DNA of 58,988 bases from Martelella mediterranea (GCF_021021415.1 NZ_JAINWJ010000041.1:1-58988), one strand, 5' to 3'. Positions 1 to 10,835 are shown, numbered from the stretch's first letter. Numbers and translations: made by a program. Notes: a model not told the origin generated them from the letters alone.

Positions 1-40
1 CGTTTGCAGCCCACCGGCTCAAGGTGAACTGCTCAAACCT

Positions 41-78
41 GGGGTCAGAACAAGATCTGCATAAAATCCTGCGCTAAG
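41..78. repeat. Terminal inverted repeat of a Tn3-family transposon
   Basis: The 38-bp segment begins GGGGTCAGAACAAG and ends GCGCTAAG. The GGGGTC start, the TAAG end and the 38-bp length are the hallmarks of Tn3-family ends. It lies 20 bp beyond the stop codon of the transposase, where the tnpA-side end belongs. No matching opposite end was seen in the window, so the element is incomplete. The 40 bases before it carry no recognisable feature. Confidence 0.85.
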
Positions 79-97
79 CTCGAACGGAATGTGAACA

Positions 98-2895
98 TCA
101 AGCGGCACGGAGGATATTTCTGGGTAGCCGTAAGGATCTGAACCCCTCCGGTATCTGTTTCTCTGTGTCCCAAGAATAAATGCCGGTCAGATTGATATGC
201 TCCCAACTGAGCGGCGAAATGTGCTTGAGCACGTCGTCAGGAATGATCCGGCCCTGCTGGCGCAAATGGGCGACCGCCCGGTCGAGATAGACTGTATTCC
301 AGTGCACGATGGCACTGACGACCAGGTTGAGCCCGGAGGCTCGGAAGGCTTGGCTGTCATAGGAGCGGTCACGGATTTCGCCGCGTTCGTGGAAGAAGAC
401 GGCACGCTTGAGCTTATGGGCGGCCTCACCCTTGTTGAGACCAGCCTGGCACCGCCGGCGCAGCGATTGGCTCGAATACCATTCGATCATGAACAGTGTC
501 CGCTCGATGCGACCGATCTCACGGAGCGCCTTGGCCAAGTCATTGGCTTTCGACGAGGTTGCAAACATCTTGAGGATGGTTGACGGCGCGACAGCTCTCG
601 TAGCGACCGACGCGCCCAGTCGCAGGAGATCGTCCCAATTCTCAAGAATGAGCGTGGTGTTGATCGGAGTGCCAATATGATTGGCCAATGCCGGGTAGGT
701 ATCGGCTCTTTCGAAGGTATGGAATTTCCGGTCCTTGATGTTCCGCAGCCGGGGAGCGAAGCGTTTTCCGACGAATGGGAACAGTCCGAAGACCTGATCG
801 CTGGCGCCGCCGGTATCTGTGAAGAGTTCCTCGATTTCGAGGATGGTGTCGTGGTCAAACAGGCCGTCCAGGACATAGACGGCCTCGCTCTCGGTGGGGC
901 TGATCGGCAGGATGCTGAAGTAGCCGTACTGATCGGAGAGCCCGCTGTAGAATTTCGTGCCCGGTTCGCTTCCGTAGTGCAGGTTGATGTCGCCGCGCTT
1001 TGCGGCCCGGTCGCTAGCTCGGAAGAATTGCCCATCGGAAGACGCAGTCGTGCCGTCACCCCAGAGACGCGAATGCCGATGAAGCGTATGTGCGTCGGTC
1101 ACGCAGGCTTGCGCCGCGCGATAAGTTTCGGACCGGGCATGGAAGGAGCGCATCCAGCCGATCTGGTGGGCGCTGATCCCTTTTGAAGCTCCGGCCATGC
1201 GTTAGGTCCGAGATTCGTCCCGTCCGCGAGAACGCCGGCTAACATCGCCGATAGGTTCTGAGGAACGTCACCCGTGCGAACATGGGTGAACTGGTCGGCA
1301 AAGCCGGTCCATTGATGCACTTCCCGGAGCAGGTCAGGAATTTCCACAAGCGGATACATTTCGGAGATTTCTGCGTTCAGATCTTCAGCCGCAGCGGGAA
1401 CATCTCTGGAATGCGGCGTCACGATCAAGGTTCCCGCCTCGAGCCTGACGCCTTCGAGCTTTCCATTGCGGGCACGATACGCCAGCCGCTTGAGATTGAA
1501 GTCCATCATTTGCTGGACTTCGTTCAGCCAGGCTTCGCCGTCGCTTTGTACGCCGAGGCCGAGTTTGTCTTCCTCCTTGAGTACGTCGAAGGCGGGCTTT
1601 GGGATAAGATGTTCATCAATCGGCCGGAAAGCCCGGCTTCCTGCGACCCAGACATCGCGGGATCGTAGCCGATCGCGCAACAGCGCAAGCGTCGCGATCT
1701 CATAAAACCGCCGATCCCGCTTTCCTTTCTCGAAGATCAGCTTCCTGTCTGACTTTGAAAGATGGGCAACCGGAACGCGCTCCGGAAGAATGCGCCTGCC
1801 TTCGGCATAAAGCGATCGCAGTGTACCTATCGCGGCCAGCAGTGGATCGTGACGGCGGCGGGACTGGAAAGAAAAAGTCTGGAGGAAAGCAGCCGCATAT
1901 TTGCGAAGATTACCGTATTGCTCGGCCGCCAGCGCTAACGAGGAAGCGCTGTTGTTTTCGACGATCGACTCGAGGCCTGGCTTGATTTGCAGCAGCCGGT
2001 ACCAGCCGACCTGCCGGTTCAATGTGTCGATGGCATCTTCACCGGTATCGTTAGCTGTCTGCAAGGCCACGATCGTGTCGAGAAACAGGCGCAATGCTTT
2101 CGACGTTTCGGCGCGTGTGTTCATATGGCGCTGCTTTTTGCGATTGTTGGCCTTGGAGAACAAACGGCCGATCAATTTGATGAACATGGTCATCGCTTCG
2201 TCGGTGAGTTTCTGGCCAAGCTTGATGACCTGCACCACGAGTGTCGCGCGCCGGCGACTGGCGGTAAAGTCGTTGGCAAGCCAAGCCGGCGTGGCATCTC
2301 CTTCACGAACCATCTGGTCCCAACGTCCAGACGGAATACGGGCTTGCAAACGAGGATTGATCCCGAGCGAGCGCAGATACGCGATGCGCTCTGTCAATCC
2401 GACCAGGTTCATTGCACCGGGGGCGTCCGGAGCTGACTTCAACCAGTGAAGGCGGGTCTGGCCGATTGCCGGATCGACGGTCAGCAGACCGTCGAGAGTC
2501 TCCAGTGTCTCCGGTGTTAGGTCCGAGATCAGGGCGGCTTCAGCACGACGGCGCGCGATGGTTCGTGCCAGCAAGCCCATTCGTTCAATGGCATTCGCCA
2601 CAGGCAACAGAACACGGCGTTCGCGAAACGTCGTGATGATGGCACTCGCGATCGGCAAGCCTTTGTCGGTCACAGAAGCCGCCTGTATCGCGGACAGCAA
2701 TGCCGCGCGACGATCCTGGGCAGTTGCACTTCGCATTTCGAGATAGCGGAGCAGGTGCGCGACGTGATTGCTGCGCGTTTCCTCCCGGCGGGCATATCGT
2801 TCGAATGAATCCGGGTCGGATCCAACCTGTTCGGCAATATAGTTGAGCACTGCCGTTGCCGCACGTACCAAAGGCAAGGTGCTCTGGGTGGTCAC
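98..2895 (-). pseudogene. tnpA: Tn3-family transposase, frameshifted and N-terminally truncated
   Basis: Two overlapping minus-strand frames together make one Tn3 TnpA. The upstream frame (1099-2895) carries the N-terminal and middle regions (DUF4158-like). It includes the conserved GTNLGPNA stretch just before it runs out of frame. The downstream frame (98-1198) resumes with [17 protein letters not shown] and carries the C-terminal DDE domain (SDGQFF, LYGGSEPG-like region, LDGL). The switch is near 1195-1205 and fits loss of a single base. Full-length Tn3 transposases are about 970-1000 residues. Here roughly the first 75 are also missing, because the gene starts abruptly at the junction with imuA near 2855-2875. 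It is almost certainly inactive. Confidence 0.88.
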
Positions 2896-3394
2896 GCGTC
2901 CCGATCTCTTTGCACCGGCAATCGCCCAGGCCGGGCTTCAGCCCGATCGCGTGATCCATGTCGAGGCCGGCGACGAGAAGGCATTGCTTGCCTGTTTCGA
3001 GGAAGGGCTTCGCCATGGCGGGCTTGGCGCGGTTGTCGCCGAGACTGCGCGTCTCTCGATGACGGCCTCCCGCCGTCTGCAACTGGCGGCCGAGAACTCC
3101 AACACGATTGGGCTGGCGCTGCGCCGTTGGCGACGGCAGACCGAGGCAGGCGACTTCGGGCAACCAACGGCAAGCGTTACCCGCTGGCGGGTCTCCGTTC
3201 TGCCCTCGCGACCCCTGCCCGTTCCCGGCCTTGGCCGCGCGCGCTGGCTGGTCGAGCTCATCCGATGTCGTGCCGGAGAAAGTGCCGATTTTGAACTGGA
3301 GGCGTGTGATGACACGGGTCGTCTCGCTCTTCCTTCCGAGGTGGCCGACGGACCGCCTCAGAAGGAAGTCGGGCGACGCATCGCCTCCCGCTGA
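2865..3394 (+). pseudogene. imuA: ImuA (SOS mutagenesis RecA-like protein), 5' truncated
   Basis: From about RTKGKVLWVVTRPDLFAPA onward the reading frame matches the second part of ImuA, the RecA/SulA-related accessory protein of the ImuA-ImuB-DnaE2 mutasome. Intact ImuA is about 230-270 residues, and here roughly the first 80 are absent. The upstream DNA is antisense to the truncated Tn3 transposase, so both genes were cut at one recombination junction. A TTG at 2843 could start a hybrid 183-residue product, but it would lack the N-terminal region. The native promoter and any LexA operator are lost with the 5' end. The 3' end overlaps imuB in the usual way. Confidence 0.82.
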
Positions 3395-4832
3395 TGCGCC
3401 GCTCGTCATGGCCGGCCGCACCGGCCGCCGCCGTCTGATCAAGGCAATCGACGCCAATGCCGAACAGCTTGGCGTGCGTATCGGCATGGCCGTCACCAAG
3501 GCGCAGGCCCTTGTACCGGGTCTCGTGATTGCCGATGCAGATCCTGCCGCTGAGACCGAGGGGCTGAACAAGTTGGCGCTCTGGGCCCTTCAGCGGATTT
3601 CGCCGGTGGTCATGGCCGATCCACCGGATGGTCTCGCCATCGATACGACCGGCGCCGATCACCTGCATGGCGGAGAGGACGCCATGCTTGCTGACATGAT
3701 CAGACGCTTTGCCGCGGCCGCTGTCGAGGCACGCGCGGCGGTCGCAGACACTTGGGGCGCCGCGCATGCTGCTGCCCGGTTTCTGGCACGACCGGAGATC
3801 GTCATTCCACAGGGAGAAACCGAGGCGATGCTGCGAACCATGCCGCTATCAGCGCTCAGGCTCGATCCCAGTAAGGTGTCTGACCTGCACACACTCGGTT
3901 TCGAAAACATTGGAGAGCTGCTGGATCAGCCGCGCGCACCGCTGACTCTGCGCTTCGGTCCGGAAGTCGTCCGGCGGCTCGACCAAGCCCTTGGCAGGAT
4001 CGCCGAGCCGGTCGATCCGATCCGCTCGCCGGAGCTGGTCGAGGTCCGCAAGACCTTTGCCGAACCGATCGGCGCGCCTGAGACCATCGCCCGCTATATC
4101 GCCAAACTCGCAGACGCCCTCTGTCTTGAACTCGAAAAGCGCGGCCTTGGCGCCCGGCGGCTCGATCTTCTGTTCCACCGGGTCGACAACACCATGCAGT
4201 TCATCCGCATCGGCACGGCCCAGCCGGTGCGCGATCCGAAACGCCTTGTCCGCCTGTTCCGCGACAGGCTGGAAACCGTCGATCCGGGCTTCGGGATCGA
4301 GATCATGGTGCTGGTCGCGATCCATGCCGAACCCTTGCGTGAGAGGCAGACGATCTCGTCCCTGGTCGAGGAGCCTGAAGCCGATGTCTCCGACCTCGTC
4401 GATGTCCTTGCCAATCGCGTCGGCGAACATAGGCTCTGTCGCTTCGCGCCGGTTCAAAGCGATGTGCCCGAACGCTCGGTCGCCCGTATTGCCCCGCTGG
4501 CACCGGAAACCGGGCTCACATGGGACGGCGACTGGCCGCGACCGCCGCGGCTTTTACCCCGCCCGGAGCCGGTCGAGACCATGGCGCTTCTCCCGGATCA
4601 TCCGCCCGTCTGGTTCACGTGGCGCGGCGTACGTCGACGCATCCGTCGCGCCGATGGGCCGGAGCGCGTTCGCGGCGAATGGTGGAAGCGCGATGCCGAA
4701 CTCACCGCTGTCCGCGATTACTTCCGGGTCGAGGACGATACCGGCGAGCGCTATTGGCTGTTCCGCTCCGGCGACGGCGAGCATGAGAACAGCGGCTCAC
4801 ACCGCTGGTTTATCCATGGGATCTTCGGATGA
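3309..4832 (+). CDS. imuB: ImuB, catalytically inactive Y-family polymerase subunit of the translesion mutasome
   Basis: The 507-residue protein starts [17 protein letters not shown] and shows the Y-family fold blocks ([34 protein letters not shown]). It ends in the ImuB C-terminal tail that contacts the beta clamp and DnaE2 in characterised systems. ImuB bridges ImuA, DnaE2 and the sliding clamp in damage-induced mutagenesis. The ATG at 3309 was chosen because it gives the family N-terminus and overlaps the imuA end, although an in-frame ATG-free extension exists upstream. Its stop overlaps the dnaE2 start (ATGA), so the two are translationally coupled. The length is normal for the family. 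Confidence 0.93.
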   Translation: MTRVVSLFLPRWPTDRLRRKSGDASPPADAPLVMAGRTGRRRLIKAIDANAEQLGVRIGMAVTKAQALVPGLVIADADPAAETEGLNKLALWALQRISPVVMADPPDGLAIDTTGADHLHGGEDAMLADMIRRFAAAAVEARAAVADTWGAAHAAARFLARPEIVIPQGETEAMLRTMPLSALRLDPSKVSDLHTLGFENIGELLDQPRAPLTLRFGPEVVRRLDQALGRIAEPVDPIRSPELVEVRKTFAEPIGAPETIARYIAKLADALCLELEKRGLGARRLDLLFHRVDNTMQFIRIGTAQPVRDPKRLVRLFRDRLETVDPGFGIEIMVLVAIHAEPLRERQTISSLVEEPEADVSDLVDVLANRVGEHRLCRFAPVQSDVPERSVARIAPLAPETGLTWDGDWPRPPRLLPRPEPVETMALLPDHPPVWFTWRGVRRRIRRADGPERVRGEWWKRDAELTAVRDYFRVEDDTGERYWLFRSGDGEHENSGSHRWFIHGIFG

Positions 4833-7800
4833 CCGGACCGCGCTACGCCGAACTGCAGGTCACCACCCATTTCTCGTTTCTGCGCGGGGCGAGCAGTTGC
4901 GACGAACTGTTTTCGCGCGCGGCAGACCTCGGCATCGAGGCTATCGGTGTCGTTGACCGGAATTCGCTGGCTGGCGTCGTGAGGGCATTCGAAGCTTCAA
5001 AGCAGACCGGCGTCCGGCTGGTGGTCGGCTGTCGCCTCGATCTTGCCGACGGCCTGCCGGTCCTCGTCTACCCGACCGACCGGGCGGCCTATGCCCGGCT
5101 ATGCCGATTGCTGTCGCTCGGCAAGCAGCGTGCCGGCAAAGGCAGGTGCCATCTCGAATGGACCGACCTCGTGGTCTATGGCGAAGGACTGATTGCCGTC
5201 CTGGTTCCCGATTGCGCCGATGATGACTGCGCCATGCATCTGCGACGGCTGCGGGAGGCTTTCGGGGATCGCGCCTATCTGGCGCTGACGCTGCGACGGC
5301 GACCGAACGATCAGCTTCGGCTCTGGCAGCTGTCGAACCTGGCTGCCGCAGCCCGGGTTCCGACTGTCGTCACCAATGACGTTCTGTTCCACGCGGTCGG
5401 CCGGCAGATGATGCAGGATCTCGTCACCGCCATCCGGCACAATGTCACTATCGATGAACTCGGTCATCGCCGCGAGCGTTTCGCCGATCGCTACCTGAAG
5501 CCGCCGGAAGAGATGCACCGGCTGTTCGATCGCTATCCGGAAGCACTCGCCCGCACGATCGAGATCATGAACCGCTGCCGGTTCTCACTTACGGAACTCG
5601 CCTATCAATATCCGGAGGAAAAGCTCTTTCCGGATCTCACCCCGCAGCAGGCACTGGAAAAGCTCACCTGGGAGGGTGCCGCCGAGCGCTATCCCGAAGG
5701 CCTGCCCGACAAGGTGAGGTCCAACCTCAACCATGAGCTGGCGCTGATCGAGAAGCTGGACTATGCGCCCTATTTCCTGACGGTAAATGCGATCGTGCGC
5801 TTTGCCCGCTCAAGGGATATTCTCTGTCAGGGTCGCGGATCGGCCGCCAATTCGTCCGTCTGTTATGTCCTCGGCGTGACCTCGGTCGATCCGGATCGCA
5901 ATGATCTCCTGTTCGAGCGCTTCGTCTCGGAAGAACGGCGCGAGCCGCCGGACATAGATGTCGATTTCGAGCACGAACGCCGCGAGGACGTCATCCAGTG
6001 GGTCTATCAGACCTATGGCCGCGATCGATCCGCGCTCTGTTCCACCGTGATCCGCTACCGCGCCAAAGGCGCGCTCCGTGACGTCGGCAAGGCGCTCGGA
6101 CTGACCGAGGATCTGACTAAAACGCTATCGTCACAGGTCTGGGGCTGGTCCGAGGATGTCGAGGAGAAGCACGCTCAGGATCTGAACCTCAATCTGGGTG
6201 ACAGGCGGCTTCGGCTTGCCCTCGAGCTTGCACGGCAACTCGTCGGCACGCCGCGCCATCTCTCGCAGCACCCGGGCGGTTTTGTCCTGACCCGCGACCG
6301 GCTCGACGAGCTGGTGCCGATCGAACCGGCGGCCATGGAAGACCGGCAGGTCATTGAATGGGACAAGGACGATATCGATGTTCTCAAGTTCATGAAGGTC
6401 GACGTGCTGGCGCTCGGCATGCTCTCCTGCATGCGCCGCGCCTTAGATCTTCTCGCCGAGCACAAGGATATCCGGCTGGAACTCGCCACCATACCCGCCG
6501 AGGATCCGCGCACCTATGCGATGATCCGCAAGGCCGACACGCTCGGAACTTTCCAGATCGAAAGCCGCGCGCAGATGGCGATGTTGCCGCGCATCAAGCC
6601 CCGCACCTTCTACGATCTTGTCATCGAGGTCGCGATTGTCCGGCCCGGGTCGATCCAGGGCGATATGGTCCATCCCTATCTGCGCCGGCGCGAGGGCAAG
6701 GAAGAGGTGACCTATCCGAAGCCCGAGCTCGAAGCGGTTCTCGGCAAGACGCTGGGTGTGCCTCTGTTTCAGGAGCAGGCGATGCGGGTTGCCATCGACT
6801 GCGCCGGGTTCACCGCCGGCGAGGCCGATCAGCTCCGCCGCGCCATGGCAACGTTCAAGCACACTGGCGGTGTATCGAAATTCGGAGCCAAGCTGATCGA
6901 GGGCATGGTCGCTAATGGCTATGAGCGCGAATTCGCGGAGCGTACCTTCAGGCAATTGGAAGGCTTCGGTTCCTATGGTTTTCCGGAAAGCCATGCGGCG
7001 AGTTTTGCGCTGATTGCCTATGCTTCGTCCTGGATGAAGTGCTGGCATCCCGATGCCTTTTGCTGCGCGCTGCTGAATGCCCAGCCGATGGGATTCTATG
7101 CACCGGCTCAGATCGTGCGTGATGCCCGCGATCACGCCGTCGAGGTCCGTCCGGTCTGCATCAATGCGAGCCGATGGGATTGCACACTGGAACCCAACGA
7201 TCGCGACGACGTGCGTTTCGCCGTCCGCCTTGGGCTCAGGCTGGTGAAGGGGCTCGCCAATGCCGAGGCCGCCCGACTGGTCTCCTGTCGTGAAGACATG
7301 CCCTTTGCTTCGGTCGACGATCTCTGGCGTCGCGCCGGTATTCCTGCCGCCGCTCTGGTCGAACTCGCCGAGGCCGATGCATTCAGGCCCTCGCTCGGGC
7401 TTGCCCGCCGCGAGGCGCTCTGGGCGATCAAGGCCTTGCGCGACGAGCCGCTACCGCTCTTTGCCGCGGCTGCAAGGCGCGAGGCCGGCATTGTGCCAGA
7501 ACAGGCCGAACCGGAGCCCCTCCTGAAACCCATGGAGGCCGGCCGGGAAGTGGTTGAGGATTACGGCCATCTGGGCCTAACACTCAGGAAGCATCCGGTT
7601 TCGTTCCTGCGGTCGGAGCTGACCCGACAGCGGTTCAGGTCCTGCGCCGAAGCCGTCTCGCTGCGCGATGGTCGCTGGGTCAACCTTGCTGGTCTCGTTC
7701 TCGTACGTCAGCGCCCCGGCTCCGCCAAGGGCGTGATGTTCATCACGCTTGAAGACGAAACCGCTGTCGCCAATCTCGTGGTTTGGGCGAAGGTGCTCGA

Positions 7801-8089
7801 GAAATACCGACGCACCGTTCTTGGATCCGGCATGCTTGGCGTCAAAGGCCGGGTCCAGAGAGAGGGCGAGGTCGTCCATATCGTCGCGCGTGAGCTGATC
7901 GATCTGTCGGCGGAGCTTGCAAGCGTCGGGAGCCGGGATACGGCCTTTCCGCTTTCTCACGGGCGGGGCGCCGAGTTTCATCATGGGTCGCCGGCGCCTG
8001 ATCCGCGCGGAATGCCGAAGCCACGTGATATGTTCGACCCCTATGGGCATCTCGATGAGATCAAGGTGAAGCCGCGCGACTTTCGATGA
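4829..8089 (+). CDS. dnaE2: DnaE2, error-prone DNA polymerase III alpha-type subunit
   Basis: The 1086-residue protein has the full C-family polymerase layout. It has an N-terminal PHP domain ([18 protein letters not shown]), a palm with [14 protein letters not shown] carrying two catalytic aspartates, and [17 protein letters not shown] carrying the third region. It also has a helix-hairpin-helix section and a C-terminal OB fold ([24 protein letters not shown]). DnaE2 carries out translesion synthesis with ImuA/ImuB. The start ATG overlaps the imuB stop by 4 bp. It is complete, unlike imuA upstream. Plasmid-borne copies of this cassette are common in rhizobia and are normally LexA-controlled; that operator is no longer present here. 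Confidence 0.95.
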   Translation: MTGPRYAELQVTTHFSFLRGASSCDELFSRAADLGIEAIGVVDRNSLAGVVRAFEASKQTGVRLVVGCRLDLADGLPVLVYPTDRAAYARLCRLLSLGKQRAGKGRCHLEWTDLVVYGEGLIAVLVPDCADDDCAMHLRRLREAFGDRAYLALTLRRRPNDQLRLWQLSNLAAAARVPTVVTNDVLFHAVGRQMMQDLVTAIRHNVTIDELGHRRERFADRYLKPPEEMHRLFDRYPEALARTIEIMNRCRFSLTELAYQYPEEKLFPDLTPQQALEKLTWEGAAERYPEGLPDKVRSNLNHELALIEKLDYAPYFLTVNAIVRFARSRDILCQGRGSAANSSVCYVLGVTSVDPDRNDLLFERFVSEERREPPDIDVDFEHERREDVIQWVYQTYGRDRSALCSTVIRYRAKGALRDVGKALGLTEDLTKTLSSQVWGWSEDVEEKHAQDLNLNLGDRRLRLALELARQLVGTPRHLSQHPGGFVLTRDRLDELVPIEPAAMEDRQVIEWDKDDIDVLKFMKVDVLALGMLSCMRRALDLLAEHKDIRLELATIPAEDPRTYAMIRKADTLGTFQIESRAQMAMLPRIKPRTFYDLVIEVAIVRPGSIQGDMVHPYLRRREGKEEVTYPKPELEAVLGKTLGVPLFQEQAMRVAIDCAGFTAGEADQLRRAMATFKHTGGVSKFGAKLIEGMVANGYEREFAERTFRQLEGFGSYGFPESHAASFALIAYASSWMKCWHPDAFCCALLNAQPMGFYAPAQIVRDARDHAVEVRPVCINASRWDCTLEPNDRDDVRFAVRLGLRLVKGLANAEAARLVSCREDMPFASVDDLWRRAGIPAAALVELAEADAFRPSLGLARREALWAIKALRDEPLPLFAAAARREAGIVPEQAEPEPLLKPMEAGREVVEDYGHLGLTLRKHPVSFLRSELTRQRFRSCAEAVSLRDGRWVNLAGLVLVRQRPGSAKGVMFITLEDETAVANLVVWAKVLEKYRRTVLGSGMLGVKGRVQREGEVVHIVARELIDLSAELASVGSRDTAFPLSHGRGAEFHHGSPAPDPRGMPKPRDMFDPYGHLDEIKVKPRDFR

Positions 8090-8309
8090 TCGCTGCGAAA
8101 CTCACATTGAGAGAGTGCTTTCGATTGTGCTTTGATAGACACGCCCCGTGCTTCGTCGTCCATCCGGACTGTTTTCTTCCCGGTTTCGGCGATTTTTTGC
8201 GCAAAGCTGATGCAAACTGCCATGGCGGAGGAATGTCTTGCCGTTGTTGTTGGGATCAATTGACGATGGGACTGTAAGGCCCGGTGTCTGTCAGCAACGT
8301 CTCCACCCA

Positions 8310-8350
8310 AAAAAGACGGTTTCCGCCTTCGGCAAACCCTCCGTCTTTTT
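8310..8350 (+). terminator. Rho-independent terminator downstream of dnaE2
   Basis: AAAAAGACGG (8310-8319) is the exact inverse of CCGTCTTTTT (8341-8350). An inner GCC-TTC-GGC hairpin sits between them, and the right arm ends in a T run. The A run on the left arm means it could also terminate leftward transcription. The rest of 8090-8458 shows no convincing gene. Confidence 0.7.
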
Positions 8351-8458
8351 GTGTTCTCCGCCGCCCTTCGCTTCGCTGCGGCCCTGAAGGGTGCAGTCAT
8401 CCTTTTCCGGTCCTTCCCGGCGTCCCTGTCAATTCGATCAAACAACGGAGACATACCA

Positions 8459-8779
8459 ATGGCAGACCTGATCAACTTCATCCGCTTCAACGACAACGGC
8501 ACTCTGGAAGGCAACATCGCCGCACTCGACTTTGACTTCGACATCACCGGTGAAGAGCTCAACAGCACGAACCCGAAAGCGCCTGTCTACCGCCTGTATG
8601 GCGTGTCCCCGCGAGGTCGAAAGATCGAGGTTGGCGGCATCTGGCGTCAGACCAACCAGAACGGCGAAGAGTATCTGCAGCTGACTGCTGCGACCCCGAG
8701 CCGGGCGTTCCGTGCAAACCTTGGCAAGTTTCCCGCTCAGGACGACGATGACCTGATGACCGTGATCCCCTGGAGCTAA
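8459..8779 (+). CDS. DUF736 family protein
   Basis: The 106-residue protein starts MADLINFIRFNDNGTLEG and contains the GNIAALDFDFDI and PVYRLYGVSPRGRKIEVGGIWRQ blocks typical of DUF736. This small, acidic, cytoplasmic family is found almost exclusively on alphaproteobacterial plasmids and ICEs near conjugation genes. Its biochemical role is unknown. The ATG at 8459 follows an ACGGAGAC ribosome-binding site. It stands alone between two hairpins and is therefore probably monocistronic. Confidence 0.85.
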   Translation: MADLINFIRFNDNGTLEGNIAALDFDFDITGEELNSTNPKAPVYRLYGVSPRGRKIEVGGIWRQTNQNGEEYLQLTAATPSRAFRANLGKFPAQDDDDLMTVIPWS

Positions 8780-8786
8780 GCTCCCT

Positions 8787-8811
8787 CGGCGCGGCGGATG
8801 CCGCCGCGCCG
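8787..8811 (+). terminator. Strong GC hairpin after the DUF736 gene
   Basis: CGGCGCGGCGG (8787-8797) pairs perfectly with CCGCCGCGCCG (8801-8811) around a 3-base loop, 8 bp after the stop codon. There is no T run, so it may be an inefficient terminator or an mRNA-stabilising 3' hairpin. Confidence 0.5.
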
Positions 8812-8978
8812 GTTCCGGCAAATCCGCAACGGCCCTAATAGTCCGCACTTGTGTCCCAGCTGTACTCAAATTAAGTATCATGCATTGAGAAATGCCCGCC
8901 ATCACCAAGTCAACGACCGGAACCCGCAGACGTGTCGTGGTTCATGACGGACGTTGACGCATATAAAAGAAGCACTAT

Positions 8979-9437
8979 GTGGGCTTGAACAGCTATCGCG
9001 AGAGAATGACCAGAGACGAGATCATAAAAGGGCTGGGTGCGCAGCCACACGACCCGTTTGTGTGGTTCGAGGGACCACCGGTTCTGGAGCAAATACCTCC
9101 AGGAACTGTGGGTGTTAACGCTCTCAAGGTGGCAAGCGCCATCGAGAACCGGCCGAGCCGATACGTCCACTTGCTGCCGATATTGCGCGTGAGCTTGATC
9201 GGGCTGATCTATGATCCGCAGCTCGATGGCGGCATACTGCCACTCCAAATGCTTGCCGACCGTCTTGGTGTCAGCCGGTTTACGATTCCGCGCAACTGTG
9301 TCGTGCTCGAGGAGATGGGGCTGTTCTATAAGGTCACGAAGAACGGCCGCTACGCTGTCGAGCCTGATACGGCGTTGGTCGTGTTTCATGACCTGTTCGT
9401 TCCGTTGCCAGCGAAACGGCTCCGCAAAGACGATTGA
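8979..9437 (+). CDS. Putative winged helix-turn-helix protein of unknown role
   Basis: The predicted product has 152 residues from a GTG at 8979, or 143 from an ATG at 9006; the start is uncertain. The C-terminal third (LQMLADRLGVSRFTIPRNCVVLEEMGLFYKVTKNGRYAV) reads as a helix-turn-helix plus wing, as in MarR/GntR-type domains. The N-terminal part is not recognised. There are no membrane segments. Its place beside other plasmid accessory genes suggests a plasmid regulator or maintenance factor, but nothing in the sequence identifies the target. Ten consecutive Cs follow two bases after the stop. Confidence 0.55.
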   Translation: MGLNSYRERMTRDEIIKGLGAQPHDPFVWFEGPPVLEQIPPGTVGVNALKVASAIENRPSRYVHLLPILRVSLIGLIYDPQLDGGILPLQMLADRLGVSRFTIPRNCVVLEEMGLFYKVTKNGRYAVEPDTALVVFHDLFVPLPAKRLRKDD

Positions 9438-9648
9438 CGCCCCCCCCCCGATCACCGGGTCAAACATATAAAAAACAAGAGAATTATTCTTCTGGTTCTG
9501 GTAAAGTTGGCGTGGTCAATAGACCTACGCTGGATTTGTCGACCAAGAGCGAGAGTGGATAGTAGGACCGTGCCGGTTCAAGGGTTGAGAGATTCCAGGA
9601 AGACCGGCCTGGCTGTAAAACCTTACCGATCTGAAGAAGGAAAAGACC

Positions 9649-9858
9649 ATGGCGAGCACCCTTGAAAAGACGCGCATCTCCGATGCCGAAATGGAACAGC
9701 GACGCCGGCTGGTCGACAGCGCCGATCATTCCAATGCCATGGAAGGCCTGAAGCGCGATCCTGCCACCGATCACATATTCGAGGCTTTCGTTCGCGGCGA
9801 GATCGAGGCCTCCGACATCGTTCCGATGCTCAAAGAGTTCCGCGCCGCCAACGGATGA
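9649..9858 (+). CDS. vbhA: VbhA-like antitoxin of a Fic toxin
   Basis: This 69-residue protein begins MASTLEKTRISDAEMEQRRR. It contains S-NAM-E-G at residues 28-33, matching the [S/T]xxxE[G/N] inhibitory helix by which class I Fic antitoxins block ATP binding in the toxin. In the VbhA/VbhT pair of Bartonella the antitoxin is likewise a short protein encoded directly upstream. A good ribosome-binding site (AAGGAAAAG) precedes the ATG. The stop overlaps the fic start (ATGA), which fits tight coupling of antitoxin and toxin synthesis. Confidence 0.88.
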   Translation: MASTLEKTRISDAEMEQRRRLVDSADHSNAMEGLKRDPATDHIFEAFVRGEIEASDIVPMLKEFRAANG

Positions 9859-10769
9859 CGAACTACGCTTACGAAAACCGTACCCTCAAGAACATCGATG
9901 GCTTGACCGATCCCGACAAGCTCTCTGTCGTTGAGGCGGAACGGGTCGCGGGCCGGCTCATCGAACTGCGTCTTGGGGGCGGGCCGCAGCCGACCTTTGA
10001 TACCCGGCATCTGAAAGCGCTTCACCATCATCTTTTTCAGGACGTCTATGAATGGGCCGGGCGCACCCGAGACGAGTGGGTACAGCTTTCTGATGGCACT
10101 GTCGCGACCATGCCGACCATGCAGAAGATCGACGGCGAGCAATTCGCGATCGGCCCGGCTATTTCCAGCGGACTGCACCGATTTGCCGACGACCTGCGCG
10201 GTCAGAACTTCCTGCGCGGTCTGGACCGAGAGAGGTTTGCCGACCAGGCGGCAGTTTACTTCAATCGGCTCAACTCGATCCATCCGTTTCGCGAAGGCAA
10301 TGGCCGGGCGCAGAGGGAATTCATGACTGCGCTGGCAAAGAACGCCGGTCACGAACTCAATTTTGATGTCGTGTCGGCCGAGCGCATGGCGCAGGCCAGT
10401 ATTGCCGGTCATGAACGCGGCGATGTCGATGCCTTCAAGCGCCTCTTCCGCGAGATATCTGATCCGAAACGCGTGCAGGCGTTGGAGAAGGCACAAAAAT
10501 TCCTGACCTCGCAAGGCTTTGATTGGCAAGATCGCTATATGGCAACGACTGAGCCTGGCCGTCGCTATGACGGCGTCCTGGTCGGGATTGGCGGGTCGGA
10601 TTTCATGATGCATGACAAGCGGAATATTCTCGTCGGCCAAACGAAGGACCTGCCAAGGCCGTTGCCCGAGCAAGGGCAGCATGTCGCGTTCGAAACGCCA
10701 CGGAAGACCCGCGCGAACGCCCGAGAGGGTAGGGGGCGTGACGACGACTTTGGCCACGGCCTCGGCTAG
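9855..10769 (+). CDS. fic: Fic toxin, AMP-transferase (VbhT-like)
   Basis: The 304-residue protein carries a complete Fic motif HPFREGNGRAQR at residues 143-154 (catalytic His143), so AMPylation activity is expected. Residues about 1-200 form the Fic domain. Residues about 210-270 (FDWQDRYMATTEPGRRYDGVLVGIG) resemble the OB-fold appendage of Bartonella Bep/VbhT proteins. The tail is short and charged and shows no BID secretion domain. VbhA upstream is the matching inhibitor. The pair probably acts as a toxin-antitoxin module stabilising the plasmid. An evolutionary tie to T4SS-translocated Fic effectors is inference. Confidence 0.88.
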   Translation: MTNYAYENRTLKNIDGLTDPDKLSVVEAERVAGRLIELRLGGGPQPTFDTRHLKALHHHLFQDVYEWAGRTRDEWVQLSDGTVATMPTMQKIDGEQFAIGPAISSGLHRFADDLRGQNFLRGLDRERFADQAAVYFNRLNSIHPFREGNGRAQREFMTALAKNAGHELNFDVVSAERMAQASIAGHERGDVDAFKRLFREISDPKRVQALEKAQKFLTSQGFDWQDRYMATTEPGRRYDGVLVGIGGSDFMMHDKRNILVGQTKDLPRPLPEQGQHVAFETPRKTRANAREGRGRDDDFGHGLG

Positions 10770-10835
10770 AATCCCATCCTTGTGATTTCGCGGTGTAGAT
10801 TGCCGGCTGGACGCCGGATTCGGTCGCGGCCCTTA

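Noticed and set aside
2585-3571. 328-residue minus-strand frame across the tnpA-imuA junction
   Set aside because: It spans the recombination junction in a frame matching neither gene and is low-complexity.
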